A stretch of 64,000 bases of DNA from Hemerocallis citrina (GCA_017893485.1 CM030359.1:36005994-36069993), one strand, 5' to 3'. Positions 10,816 through 22,080 are shown, counted from the first letter of the stretch. Numbers and translations: made by a program. Notes: generated by a model from the sequence alone, not told the origin.

Positions 10816-12573
10816 TCAGAGGGGAAGCTCGGCCCCCTCTTTTTGGATGAACTTGGTCAGGTGTCCCCGCTGTACGAGTTCTTCGATCTCCTTCTTGAGA
10901 GCCCGACAATCATCCGTATTGTGGCCGTGGTCCCTGTGAAAGCGGCACCACTTATCTTTGTCTCTCTTCTTGCCAGGGGTATTCATTCTAGGGGGAGCGC
11001 GGAGTAGTCCTTCCTTGTCCACCTCCATAAGGACTTCTGATATATTAGCAATGAGGGGGGTGAACTTCTCAAAATGTGGAGTCGAACGGCGCTAGCCATT
11101 ACTGTCCTTCTGGGATTTTTGGGACCCCTCTTCACTTGTGTTCTTCCGTTTGTTCCCGGAAGATGTCTCCTCCAGAGCAAGGGGGTCGAGGGCTTCTTCG
11201 GCCCGAATGTACTTTTCACACCTGAGAAGGAGGTCGGCAAAGTTCTGTGGAGGCTTCTTAGCAAGAGAGGAACGGAGGCTGGAATTGAAGACATTGGATT
11301 GGAAGGCGGCCGTTGCGACGGATTGGTCGAGGGAAGCTATAGACCTGGCTTCAGCTGTGAACCTCTTCACATAGTCTCTCAACTTCTCACCCTTCTTCTG
11401 GTTAAGGTAGAGTAGCGAAATGCTGGTCTTTTCAGTTCGGCGACTACTCACGAAGTGGGTGACGAAGAGGGTCTCGAACTGTTCGAATGAGAATATCGAG
11501 GATGGGGCAAGGCGAGAGTACCATTCTCGAGCCGGACCCTTGAGAGTTGCGGGGAAGGTCTTGCATAGCAGGGCATCGGAAGCTTGATGGATGAGCATGA
11601 GAGTCTTGAAGCTCTCAATGTGGTCAACGGGGCCAGTTTCCCCGGAGTAGGTCTCGAATTGAGGAGTTTTAAAGCCGATTGGCACTGTCGCATCCATTAT
11701 GGTTCGGAAAAAAGGAGGTCGGCTTGGACAGAGGGTCCTGCCCCTCTGTTCCTCTCCCCGGTTGATCCGGCCAATGCGCCTCTCCATCTCATGGAGACGG
11801 CGGTAGAGGGCATCGTCCCTCCGACTGTAGTCGAACGAGCCTCTGGACTCGTGTTCGTAGGAGGGGGAGCGAGGACTGTGGCGGTGGTAACCCTGGGAAC
11901 GGCGAGGGCTAGGAGTATGCTGCCGGTGGTGAGGACTCTAGACCCACGGGGGTGTAGGATCCCGTTGGGCATTGTAGTTATGAGGACGGAGGCTGAGAGC
12001 CTGTTGTACCATTGCTTGGAATTGTTGGAACTCGGCACGGGTGATGGGTGCCTCATCGTTCCTTGGGTGTTGCCGATCAGCGGGGGAACGATGTCTTCTT
12101 CTGTAGTGCTCGGGGGACTCCCTCCTTCCCCTTCGGACAGGGGATCTTCTGTAGTCTCGGCGGTGAGGGGATCGCTCACCCGGACATTGTTGGCGGGAGG
12201 CTCCCTCTCGGGCCCGCTTCTCGTCCAGACGGCAGCGTAAGTCCTCCACCTTCTGCCGGTTTTGAGGATTGTGAGAGGCCATGGAATCCGTAGAGGCTTT
12301 GTGTATGGAGACGCGGTCTTGATGGAGAGGTTGCTTCATGCGGGAGCCCCCCGCACCGGCATTCTGAGGACCGGTGGGACCCTTGGAGGGTTCCTGATTC
12401 TGAAGAGGAAGCTGATCTTGTTGAAGAGGGTCCTCCACTTGAGGCTGGGGTTGTCCCTGCTGTGGAGCGGGTTGGACGGGGACTACCTCTTGCTGATCGG
12501 CGGGGTTGGGCCCGCGGTTGGACCCTCTGGACCTGACTTTTCTCGGAGGCATGGCTGGAGAAGATCGAACCAA
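10816..12573 (-). pseudogene. gag of the gypsy element, interrupted by two stop codons
   Basis: One minus-strand frame runs from an ATG at 12571-12573 to 10816. It has in-frame stops at about 11938-11940 and 11092-11094 (ends of the open segments) and no frameshift. The N-terminal part is Pro/Gln/Arg-rich. The middle, about 11100-11700, is a typical retrotransposon gag domain, with ETYSGETGPVDHIESFK, PATLKGPAREWYSRL and QKKGEKLRDYVKRFTAEA. The C-terminal piece has WCRFHRDHGHNTDDCRALKK, the degenerate zinc-knuckle motif of plant gypsy gag. Gag forms the cytoplasmic particle that packages element RNA. The frame begins about 50 bp after the primer site. No protease follows. Confidence 0.88.
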
Positions 12574-12603
12574 CGGGAAGAGGCGCTGCTATTCGTTTGG
12601 TTT

Positions 12604-12622
12604 TCCCACAGACGGCGCCAAT
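12604..12622 (-). other. Primer binding site of the gag-only gypsy element
   Basis: Next to the 5' LTR (12624-13239), the minus strand reads TTGGCGCCGTCTGTGGGAA after a one- to two-base gap. TGGCGCCGTCTGTGGG is the common primer-site type of plant gypsy elements, resembling the 3' end complement of an aspartate-type tRNA. The tRNA identity is from memory of the family. Confidence 0.75.
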
Positions 12623-12623
12623 C

Positions 12624-13239
12624 TGTTACCGCTAAATCTGGTGTGGGGGTAAACAGATAGTATTTGTGGATTCGTGAAAAACCTGAATAGCAAGCCTCTA
12701 ACCTGTTCCGCCGGAGATTGACCGTTGACTCCCGCCGTTAACCTGCAAAAAGTGCGAGACACCGGGGTTGATCCCGGCGACGCACCCTCCGACGCTCAAG
12801 TCAGTAATCAGAAATGATTAAGAAAGAGCGTAAATTGAGAAAATACTGATTACCTCTCAATGGAGATGGATGGGGGTATTTATAGGCGTCTTAGGGACTG
12901 GATTAGGAATGTAATCCCCGTGATCTGATAAGGAATATAATCCTAGTAATCAGATAAGGAATGTAATCCCTAATTCCCAGTGAAGAGATAGATGTGAATC
13001 AGGGCCGTTGATTAAGATCTAATCAGGGACCTTGATTGTATCTTGCCGGACTGGATGTGCAGCGGGTTGGAACCCGTACCCAGTTGATGTGGATCCGTTT
13101 ATGGGTTATTGGGCTTTGAATAAAGACCCAGTTCCCACTTCAGACCCGTCAGTAGGTGAAATTACCGTTTTACCCCTGAGCTTTAAGATTCGTGTCCGAT
13201 GTGAACGGCCCCGATTTAATCCTTTTTTTAGCCATATCA
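12624..13239 (-). repeat. 5' LTR of the gag-only gypsy element
   Basis: This is the right copy, 616 bp, and drives minus-strand transcription. The TATA box is TATTTATAGG at 12877-12886, read as CCTATAAATA on the minus strand. It is followed by GTACC (13240-13244), the second copy of the target-site duplication, after which the RTE frame continues. Confidence 0.93.
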
Positions 13240-13533
13240 GTACCTATATATAAAAAATAAATGAGATATACAAAGTTGCTCCAACTACCGAGGGATTAAA
13301 TTAATGAGTCATACGATGAAAATTTAGGAGAGAGAGTGATCAAACATAGACTGAGACTGAAAACTACAGTGTCCGAGAATCAGTTTGGATTTATGTCTGG
13401 GAGGTCAATAATATAAGTAATTTATGTACTAAGGAGACTTATGGAAAAATATAGGGAGAATAAGAAAGATCTACATATGTGTTTATAGATCTAGAAAAAA
13501 ACATATGATAAAGTCGCTAGAGACATAGTATGG
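13240..13533 (+). pseudogene. RTE LINE fragment 2: reverse transcriptase middle part
   Basis: After GTACC the + strand continues the RTE frame with degenerate VIKHRLRLKTTVSENQFGFM and SGRSI, then RRLMEKYRENKKDLHMC and YDKVARDIVWW. These are the RT fingers and palm blocks: QFGFMxGRS, and a degenerate FLDxEKAYDxVPR with the aspartate region lost. Stops and a frame change are present. The piece ends at 13533 where the 3.6-kb LTR begins. Confidence 0.82.
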
Positions 13534-14959
13534 TGTAGCACCCCGAATTCCAAATAAGCCTGAATTCGAAGTTCCACCGGATCTTTACACTTCACTTCGT
13601 ACAAATTTTACAAGGAATTTTAAAATCTTTATACAACAATGTTTACATCAACGTAGCGGAAGCAAAATACAACATAAAACATAATTAAAATAACAGTTGA
13701 AACATTTCTTTAAGCAACCTTTTTTCCTTGAGTCCTTTCATCCATTTTATCCTGCATAGAAACTGTGGATACATCAGTTGCATACAACTGACGCTAGGAT
13801 ATAATACATCAATTTCTCTTACCGGGAAAGCACAAACTTGATCACAAACAAAGCTAAGGAGGACTATCTTATTGATGTCGTGTGTGCTTGTGCACTTAGC
13901 CTTAATGCTGTTATTTATATTTCATGACACTAATGCACACTTGTTCGAACCTATGCATCCCATTCTACATAGATCCGAGAGCAAGCCCTTAACCGTACTT
14001 CATCTTGTAGGGTTGGATCTCTCGTTATGAGTTTAACTACTATGGTAACTACGGTAAGTTATAAGATGTTTTATGAGTTACGAGCTCATGTCCAAACAGC
14101 CTTCAGGTGAATCCCACATCATGACATGACGCATCATGTAGACAGCTTATGGACAATTTGCCTCCGTCATGGGACGATGGCACTACGTAGTCACCAAGCA
14201 CCCCACAAGCGTCGCCACGATCCCGATAATTCCAGAGATGAATTCACATCATGACATGACGCATCATGTAGACAGCCTATGAAAACTCTCACATCGTGAA
14301 TCCGATGCCCTCATACTTGTGTTTTTCTCTTACTTTCATCACATCTTCACTATAGTGTTGTCCTTAGGTATTTGAATCATGAGTAAATTAACACCATAGA
14401 GTTAGCATTTCCTCTACACCGGTCTTAAACATTAATTAATAACAATGACCTATTCTTGGTCTTTTTCTACAACATTTATCTTAAAAGAATCATTCACGCC
14501 GGTGTAAGGAACTAGCTATACTCTAGATTTTAATCTCTTTTCATGTTCACCAAGAATTGAGTGTTTATACTCATAAATTCTATAATCCATCATGATCTTT
14601 TTATTTTATTTTCTATGCACACTTGCATATATTAAAACACCAAATTTCATTTATTAACTTACTCCAATCTTCCATGTCGAAAATCTCAATATTTGATCTC
14701 TACACAAAACTCTTTACATTCAAAATTTCCTCTTTCTTTAATTATACAAAAATCATATTTTAAGAAAAATTATCAAGTTCTTCATCCCATTGTTTTAATA
14801 TAAAATCACTTCCAATTCTCACATAATAAGTCGAAATATTGTGGAATATTTTTTATAAAGTCTAAATAATTTTAGAGGAATAAATAGAATTTTTTCCCAA
14901 TTTTTATTGCTCTTAAAACTCAAGAATATGCCCAAAAATTCGAAATATATTAAAAAGCC

Positions 14960-15025
14960 AAGCACGGCGCCAGGATTCGAACCCACGACCCCCGCCTCTG
15001 CTACAATGACCAACTCAGAGCGCAC
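14960..15025 (-). other. tRNA-like sequence with A- and B-box motifs
   Basis: On the minus strand GGTGCGCTCTGAGTTGGTC (A-box-like) is followed about 30 bp later by GTGGGTTCGAATCCTGG, which contains a perfect B box (GGTTCGAATCC). The T-stem pairs poorly and the acceptor arms do not close, so this is not a functional tRNA. It is on the same strand as the inferred transcription of LTR B. It may be a tRNA-derived fragment or an internal promoter-like motif. Confidence 0.4.
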
Positions 15026-15123
15026 CCGAAGACCAGAAAGCCTAACAGCGGTTAGTGATTAAAGGCAAACTTAAAATCTTATATACTGGTTTTCAGCGAT
15101 TTGGATAAAATCAAATTTAATAA

Positions 15124-15195
15124 AACAGAGCCTTTCAAGACTCGAACCCATGAAGACAGGCACTGTTGACAGCGCCCTGGCCTCACACCGAAAGC
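15124..15195 (-). other. Second tRNA-like sequence with a B-box motif
   Basis: About 150 bp from the first, the minus strand carries TGTGAGGCCAGGGCGCTGTC and then CATGGGTTCGAGTCTTG, a B box (GGTTCGAGTC). The overall layout is like the first copy, though the sequence has diverged. The two may be an old duplication. No cloverleaf closes convincingly. Confidence 0.35.
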
Positions 15196-15334
15196 CAATA
15201 CTCCCAAACCCATTTTCTGTTATAACTATAAGTTAGAATTTCTATATTCTACCGGTCTGTTTATAACTCTTTCTTTACAATTTGGATTTCCCAATTAATT
15301 TTTACCATTCAAGGATCCAATTCTTTTCCAGAAC

Positions 15335-15775
15335 TGTAACGCCCCAAGCCCGGCTCAGCTGCGCACGCGGCTACACGTGCGCGCAATACGCGAACAAATA
15401 AAATCCTAACTACCCACCATAGGCGGCCATCAAAAGGTTGGTTAACCGTTGGGTACCCCTATCATTTGGCTTTTCCTATATAATCTCTCTTTCTCTCATC
15501 TTCACCCACGATGTGGGATTATTTCCACCATGAACCCCACGTCACCTTCACCATGTGCATGCATGCGCACTCTCAATTATTCCACATTTAATGCCTATGC
15601 CCCATGGTAGATCCTATAGGCCTATTTCATCAATCCCTTTTCAATCAAGCCCATAGGATCCTCCTATAGGTCAACATCCAACAACTCATCTCATCTCTTT
15701 ATTATTTTATATATATATAATTATATATTTCTATATAATATTATATATATACATGCTTAAGTACGGGGTGTTACA
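15335..15775 (+). mobile_element. 441-bp solo-LTR-like insertion (D) inside LTR B
   Basis: It starts TGTAACGCCCCAAGCCC and ends AAGTACGGGGTGTTACA, flanked by AGAAC at 15330-15334 and 15776-15780. A TATA box (CCTATATAATC, about 15475-15485) is followed by a CT-rich leader, which suggests + orientation. There is no coding capacity. TG...CA ends with a 5-bp duplication fit a solo LTR of a shorter family. A MITE is less likely because the inverted ends are only about 12 bp. It removes a clean 446 bp from LTR B when excised on paper. Confidence 0.7.
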
Positions 15776-17158
15776 AGAACTTTTCCTTTCAAAAATATAG
15801 TATAGTGCATATATTTAAATTCACAAAATTCTTATTTTTCATAATATAATAAAATCTTCCTTCCAACTTGTATTAAAGAAATTATATTATCAATTTTTCA
15901 AATAAAATGTTGTCTCTCATCAAAGTTTCTTTATAAAATTTCTTATACTCATAAAACATATACTAGTGAGACTATTTCTTCTCTTATCACATCATCACTA
16001 CATAATTGAAATAACAACTAAGCCATTTAGCAACTAACATATATCAATATTCATTCATCTCAATCAACAACCAAGCCATTCACTAAGCAAAATTATCAAA
16101 TTAGCATGGTTCATTAAAATAGATAAAATATATTGATATGGCACAAATGATAATTTTTAATTCACTAATCTCAAATCCGTTTTACGAATTTTCTTATATT
16201 GATCATCAAGATTTTCTCTTTTTTTCTACTAGTCTCTTTAAGCAATCACATGGCAAATTTTTATTATTTACTCTAGCATATTCATAAACTTAGTCTGCTA
16301 ACATGATATCTAGATTAGAAGTAGAGAAATTGCCCACCTCTTGAAGAACGAATTGAGAATTCTTAAAGAAAAACTCCTTGAAAGCACGATTGTCTTCCCT
16401 TCTCCTTGATCCTAGCCGCAAGCCTTCTCCTCCAAGCTATGCAAACCGAGACTTCTCTCCTCCTTGCTTGTGCAAAACCGAGCCTCTCTCCTTCTTTTAC
16501 TAGTCAGCCTCCAATGCAAGAACACACACACACTCAATCTTTTTCTCACACAATCTCTTCTCTTTCTCTTTAAAATTCTTAGGTGCAAAGGATAAAGAAT
16601 GACAAAGATGCCTATTTATACACAATTCATGGTCAAATGAAGGGTTGAGATATGTTTGGATGAAAGGCTAAGATGCATTTGGGAGTTAGAAAAACCACCC
16701 ATTAGCACATAACCAACTCTCCACTTTCCCACTCTCCATGAATGGTCGGCCTTTCCTTTCATACATATTGCACTTGCATGTGCAATGCACGTGCCCCCAC
16801 ATGCACACCTATAATTAAGTTTGTTCATCAATTTGTTACACTAATTTGTTACATGACAAAGTCTACCCTACAAGCTGTTCTAATTAACAAAAGAATTAAC
16901 TAGTGGACTAGTTAGGTGGGCTAATTCTATGGGCTTTTAATTAATTTATTTAATTTATTTTGGGTGGGCTAGGATTAAGTTATTAGGTCTAGGACTCTAT
17001 AATAATTGATAAGAGGCTTTTAAAAGAGAAATAAAATGTTTGTTCATGACATTAAAAATAAATTTAATGCCAAATGTACACATTAATTTGTATGTGCGAA
17101 ACACGTGAAATCAAATGAAAAATTTATATTTAATTATATGAAAATACAGGATGTTACA

Positions 17159-17568
17159 TATGGTGTGCGTTAAATAATAAAAGAGTAACTATTCGGTATA
17201 TTAAGCTAATTATGGATATGTATAAAGGGGTAAAGACCACAGTAGAACAATAGGAGAGACTAGTGACTTTCCTATTACAGTAGGTTTACACCAAGGTTTG
17301 TCTTTAAGCCCCTACCTTTTTGCTTTGGTTATAGATGAATTGACGTGATTAATACAAGATGAGGTCCCTTGGTGTATGTTTTTGGCTGATGAGGTCGTCT
17401 TAGTGGATGAGACTAGAGCAGAAATCAATGCTAAATTAGAATTATGAAGAGAGACTTTGGAAACTAGATGCTTTAGAATAAACAGAACTAAAACGGAGTA
17501 TATGGAGTGTAATTTTATCGATATTCAGAACACAAATAAGAAAGTAGTAAAACTTGATGGTCAAGAGA
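17159..17568 (+). pseudogene. RTE LINE fragment 3: reverse transcriptase palm
   Basis: The + strand continues with WCALNNKRVTIRYIKLIMDM, a stop, then FPITVGLHQGLSLSPYLFAL. This is the GLxQGxxLSPxLF block of RT. Next comes FLADEVVLVDET near 17380-17412, where intact elements have an ADD catalytic motif. The second Asp is Glu here. CFRINRTKTEYMECNF follows. In-frame stops are present. The piece ends at the AGAGA duplication of the next insertion. Confidence 0.85.
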
Positions 17569-18222
17569 TGTAATGCCCCGAGTTCCCAATACCCGGAACC
17601 CGTGACACAAGCCAGAATCTTTCCTTCAAATGAGTCCAAACACAGTAAAATCATAGGAAATTAAAAAAAATTATTGCCACAAATGTTATTACAAAGTCAA
17701 TTGGTTACAACAAAATGTTACATCATGAATTACATCGATAATCTGCATATTACAATGATCAGAAATCTCCACTTGAATGCTCCATACAGCTCGAGTTCCC
17801 TGCTCCAAGATCAGCAGTCCTGCAACTAAATAGACTCTGGGTATGTCATTTGAATACAATTGACGCAATGTTATAATATAGGGATCCTCGCTATGCTATA
17901 ATATAGTGATTCCAAACCTCAACAACCAAAATTTGATGCAAAAAAGGAAAAGTGATGTCAAATCAAGTGTTTGTGTATGCCATGACCTAAATTCTAATGC
18001 AAAAAATAAAGAATGCACACGATGCACTTACTCTAATGCAATTCATTTAGGATCGTATACATCTAATACTACATACATTCCCAAATGCAACTTCAATGGA
18101 AATCTATGCATTTCATACTACATGCATTCCCAAGATTTTGTAGTCTCCAGATCATAGGGTTCGATCCCTCGCTATGCATCCTACCGTTGTACTCGTCCCG
18201 TGCTCCTCATATGAACCTAATT

Positions 18223-18810
18223 ACTGGTAGAGTCTGCAATCGGTGCGGTCTAATCCCGCTACTGTAATCAGATCGTGGTCCTTCTCCACTCTGAATTACA
18301 GTGGTCACTCTATTGGTTCAAATCGTGGTCCTTCTCCACTCCGACAGGATCATGGTCCTTCTCCATTCTCGGTCAGGCCAGTGATCATTCGGCTCCTGTC
18401 GCAGCTCGGCCGGAATCATGGTCCTTCTCCATTCCTGCCTCCACCCAAAGTTATCGTGAACATAAGGCGAATCATAGGGCCACCCCAACTCCACCAAAGG
18501 CCGCAGAGTTAAACTCTTCTCTCCATTGTTTCTGACATTCATTCTAGTGATTGGTAAAGTCTACAATCGGTGCGGTCTAATCCCGCTACTGCAATCGGAA
18601 CGTGGTCCTTCTCCACTCTAAACGGCAGTGGTCACTCTATTCGTTCAGATCGTGGTCCTTCTCCACTTCGACAGGATCATGCTCCTTCTCCATTCCCGAT
18701 CAAGCCGGTGATCATTCGGCTTCCGCCGCAGCTCTGCCGGAATTATGGTCCTTCTCCATTCCTGTCTCCGCCCAAAGTTATCGTGAACAATAGCGGAAGC
18801 TTAGGGGTCC
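18223..18810. repeat. Two-copy 327-bp repeat with a 20-bp motif repeated inside
   Basis: AATCGGTGCGGTCTAATCCC occurs at about 18238 and 18565, heading two copies of a block of about 270-327 bp. Within each copy the word TCRTGGTCCTTCTCCAYTC recurs four or five times at irregular spacing, giving about nine or ten occurrences in all. No protein product is likely, since open frames here simply translate the repeat. Confidence 0.85.
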
Positions 18811-21040
18811 ATCCCCTAAGTTCCAAATGACTTGCGACGCGTACCCGTGTCCCATTCTCATTACTAAACTTCAGAAATTAATAGTCAAGACAACGCCGCC
18901 TGTGTCCCCTTGGCCAGGTAAGATGGTGCCACGCTTGTCCCTCTGACAGGTACAACACCCTCTAGTGCTTGTCCTTACATTTAATAACGAATCGAACTAA
19001 TCCTACAACACCACAAACCCAAGAAACAAGTGCTAACCCACTCTAGGACAAAGATTAAGAATAAGGTTAATTATACGATTACTAGCTTTTTATTTTATCT
19101 GATCATCTGATTATCTAAATCCCAAGACTCTAAACAATCTCTAAACCTTTTTTTCATTATCTCATTGTGAATTATTAGGCGATTCTAGATCTATTTTATT
19201 TAACCAATACTCTTCTAGTTAGGAGATCCATCCACTTTCATATCCTAACTTATGAACAACTTCTGTTTATTATGAACAACTAGTTAAGTTATACATGTGG
19301 ACTCTTTTCTAGTTAATTAAAATTTTCATCATTAGGACCTAACCCATCCCACAATGGAGCTCAACCTAGCCCTCAAATCTGGCCTGCCTCGGCCCATACT
19401 TGGCTCGAACCAACGACAAACCGCCTCTGTCGATCGCCGCAACCGTCATCTAGCTTGGAGTTAGGTTGCAACCTCGGTCCGACCCAAACACATTGCTCAT
19501 GATATCCTCATGCTCCATGGTCCTTGAAAAGTGATAGCATCAAACACAACTATAGAATCCTTCCATGAACGGCGAGCACGTCGGCGCACGAGTCATCTCC
19601 TCCCACGCATTCAATGCGATACAGGTCCTTATTCTACCCGTCTAAATATACCAACATGACTCAATCCTAGAGTCTCAATACTAAACCAATGTAGCCCAAC
19701 AACGGTACATTACCTTAGGAATAAATCATACACCATGAATACTCAAAAAGAGTGCTAAAGAGCTCTAAAAATCGAAAACCACATTTTCAAACAGCAAGCA
19801 TACCATTAGCGTTCATGCCAAAATGAGGTCGTTCCCGGTCCCGTTTCTTTCAAGAAACGTGATCGGGTGCTCCCCATGCTTCTACTCAAGGTAGACAACA
19901 AGCATAAACACAAATTGGGCATGAATCTCATTTCAAAGTGATCAACAACAATACATAAACATCCATCACAATTTCTACTTCAAAATAGTGAACAAACATG
20001 TCTATATTATAGGTCTATGAGTACACATGAGCTACTTATAACATGAAACTTTAGATAATTTAAGTCCTAACTCATTCCCACATCCACAACATGATTTATG
20101 ACCTACAACAATAACTTAAAACTCATATTCTACAAGTTCAAACTCATTTTTATAGGCATAGTGCAAAACAGTGAGCTTTATGAATCTGTGTGTTTCTGTT
20201 GTCACTTGCAAAATTCATTATAATTCGTATACTGATCCAAATCATAAGCTTTTAGACGTTTCGGAAAGATCTATGTGTGTACTACAACTTCCTAATTACA
20301 TGCTTCTTTAGATTATGTCATTAAAGTGGTCAAATGAGTCATTCGATAACATGCATGGAATTATTTCTAGAACAGAGCAACCACTAACCAGTGCTAACAT
20401 AAAAATACTTTATAAATACCAAATAATCTCTAAACTTCATGAAATTTGAAACATAGGTTCTACGTACATGGTAACATAACATACTTATATTTCAAGTGAT
20501 TCTACCAAGTATTTTTCAAGTTATGAATTCTTGAATATTAGCTAAAAATAGGATAGATTATCTTCACTCTGTCTTTTATTTTCAGAACAGCCAGTGGTTT
20601 CAGATTTTCTAAAAATAGAAAATGATGTCCAAAAATTTTAAAATTTTATATTCGACCATTTAACACATATTAGAAACACATACTAAAATTTCAGTAATTG
20701 ATCTTAAGTGGTTACAAGTTATGTGCTTTGAAAAACTATATTCAGGACATAGGCTAAGTCTGTTTTCTGTACAGTCAGAGTTGAAGTTAGTATTTGATTA
20801 AAATAGAAAGTAAATTCCAAAAACTATGAAATTTGGAAAAGGTGTATAACATGCATAAGAATCTACGTTTAAAATTTCAACTTCAAAAGCCAAGTAATTT
20901 TTGAGTTATAACATCCAGACCTAGCACACTTTTCTGTTTACCTCTTTACTGTGTTTTTCTCTAGTCTTCCACTAATAAAATAGCATGCAACGAGTTTCTA
21001 TCACTTAATTACATATTTCATGACTCATCATGCTTTCAAG

Positions 21041-21200
21041 ACTATATCACAACTTCACCACATAAAAATTAAATACTTCAAAGGTTTAGAAACATCCACC
21101 TTGCTTGTAGATGAATTCCAACTATATCACAACTTCACCACATAAAAATTAAATACTTCAAAGGTTTAGAAACATCCACATTGCTTGTAGATGAATTCCA
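21041..21200. repeat. 80-bp perfect or near-perfect tandem duplication
   Basis: ACTATATCACAACTTCACCA starts at 21041 and again at 21121. The 80-bp unit runs through CATCCACMTTGCTTGTAGATG with one visible difference (CCTT against CATT). Such high identity indicates a recent local duplication inside LTR C. Confidence 0.9.
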
Positions 21201-22080
21201 ACTCCTAGTTCCTTCTTACTCCTAGTGCTTCACTCCTTGGCTCCTCTTTGGCTCCTCAAACAGTAGCAATGAGAGTGTAGGAAGGTCTCTTTTTCTCTTT
21301 TTTTTTTCTTTCTCTCTCTTGAATGGTAGAAGAAGTATGAAGTGAGATGAGTTGAATGAGATGAGAGGGGAAGAGATATAGAGTGGGAGGAGTTGTTTTT
21401 TTATGGGATTTGGCCTGGTGGATTGCATGGAGGGGATTGGGGGAGTGGGGTGGTGGCTTGGAGTGTTGGAATGGACAAAACCCCTAGGGTTCCCAAACTC
21501 CATCATGAAGAATCTTTTCAAATTTTGAACCGCCAAACCCTAGCTCTTCCTTGCACTTTCTAACTTGGCCGGCCATGCTATGCATGCACCTTTCTTCTTC
21601 TTTTTTGTTTGGGTTCATGACATGTTACACTACAAGTGTACAAGACAAGTTATTGTCAGTTGAGTTCATTTGGGTCTAGTTGAGTCATATTGGGTTTAAT
21701 TAGATAATTTAAATTGCAACACTCTCACACACAATTTCAATCAAATAGAAATTGAAATACACACAAATAATGTCAATATAATTTGTACATACAATTTGTA
21801 ATAACACACATGAAATTGTATTATCACCATACAAAATAATAATTCAAATATTATACGTCCTAACTCAATTATAGTTAAGACTAATATATGACTTAATTGA
21901 GAAGACATCTCAACTCCGGTTCTTCAATTGCACATTTGTTGAGTTCAAAACATATCAAATAATCATAGGTTTCATTACTTACTCAATTAAAATTGAGAAA
22001 AATTTATTAATACGTGCAACTCTTAATCGTGCACGGATTAAAATACAAAATATATATATACTATTTTACGGGGTCTTACA

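Larger units (their letters stand above)
5068..13239 (-). mobile_element. Non-autonomous gypsy LTR retrotransposon with gag only (TR-GAG type)
   Basis: The element is 8172 bp with two 616-bp LTRs (5068-5683 and 12624-13239), TG...CA ends on both, and a GTACC duplication at 5063-5067 and 13240-13244. The primer site and polypurine tract put it on the minus strand. Between the LTRs only a broken gag is found (10816-12573). No protease, RT, RNase H or integrase homology is visible in any frame. The space normally occupied by pol is replaced by several GC-rich tandem arrays. This matches the published class of LTR elements retaining only GAG (TR-GAG). The two LTRs differ at 10 sites by eye (about 1.6%), nine of them transitions, so the insertion is fairly recent. 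Mobilisation would need proteins from another gypsy element. Confidence 0.9.
13534..17158 (-). mobile_element. Probable long solo LTR (LTR B), interrupted by a smaller one
   Basis: The 3625-bp insertion starts TGTAGCACCCCGAATT and ends GGATGTTACA, with TATGG on both sides (13529-13533 and 17159-17163). It contains no second LTR and no coding region. On the minus strand TATAAATAGG (plus coordinates 16611-16620) lies about 540 bp inside the right end. It is followed by a pyrimidine-rich, then (TG)n-bearing leader, as expected for an LTR promoter. TG...CA ends, a 5-bp duplication and a promoter without internal genes suggest a solo LTR left by LTR-LTR recombination. LTRs of 3 kb or more are known in Del/Tekay and Ogre-like gypsy groups. 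The group is not established here. Confidence 0.65.
17569..22080 (-). mobile_element. Probable long solo LTR (LTR C), 4.5 kb
   Basis: The 4512-bp insertion starts TGTAATGCCCCGAGTTCC and ends TTTTACGGGGTCTTACA, flanked by AGAGA (17564-17568 and 22081-22085). No coding region or second LTR was found. Its left end is homologous, in inverse orientation, to the right end of LTR A at 1-3531, so the two belong to one family or close relatives. On the minus strand a TATA-like CTCTATATCTC (about 21373-21383) is followed by a pyrimidine-rich leader. It contains tandem repeats at 18223-18810 and 21041-21200. A solo LTR is the simplest reading. Confidence 0.65.

Noticed and set aside
14960..15025. A real tRNA gene
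   Set aside because: B box is good but the T stem and acceptor stem do not pair. Kept only as tRNA-like.
13534..17158. Complete LTR retrotransposon with two LTRs
   Set aside because: No second LTR, primer site or coding region was found. The 441-bp insertion inside has its own duplication and is a separate element.
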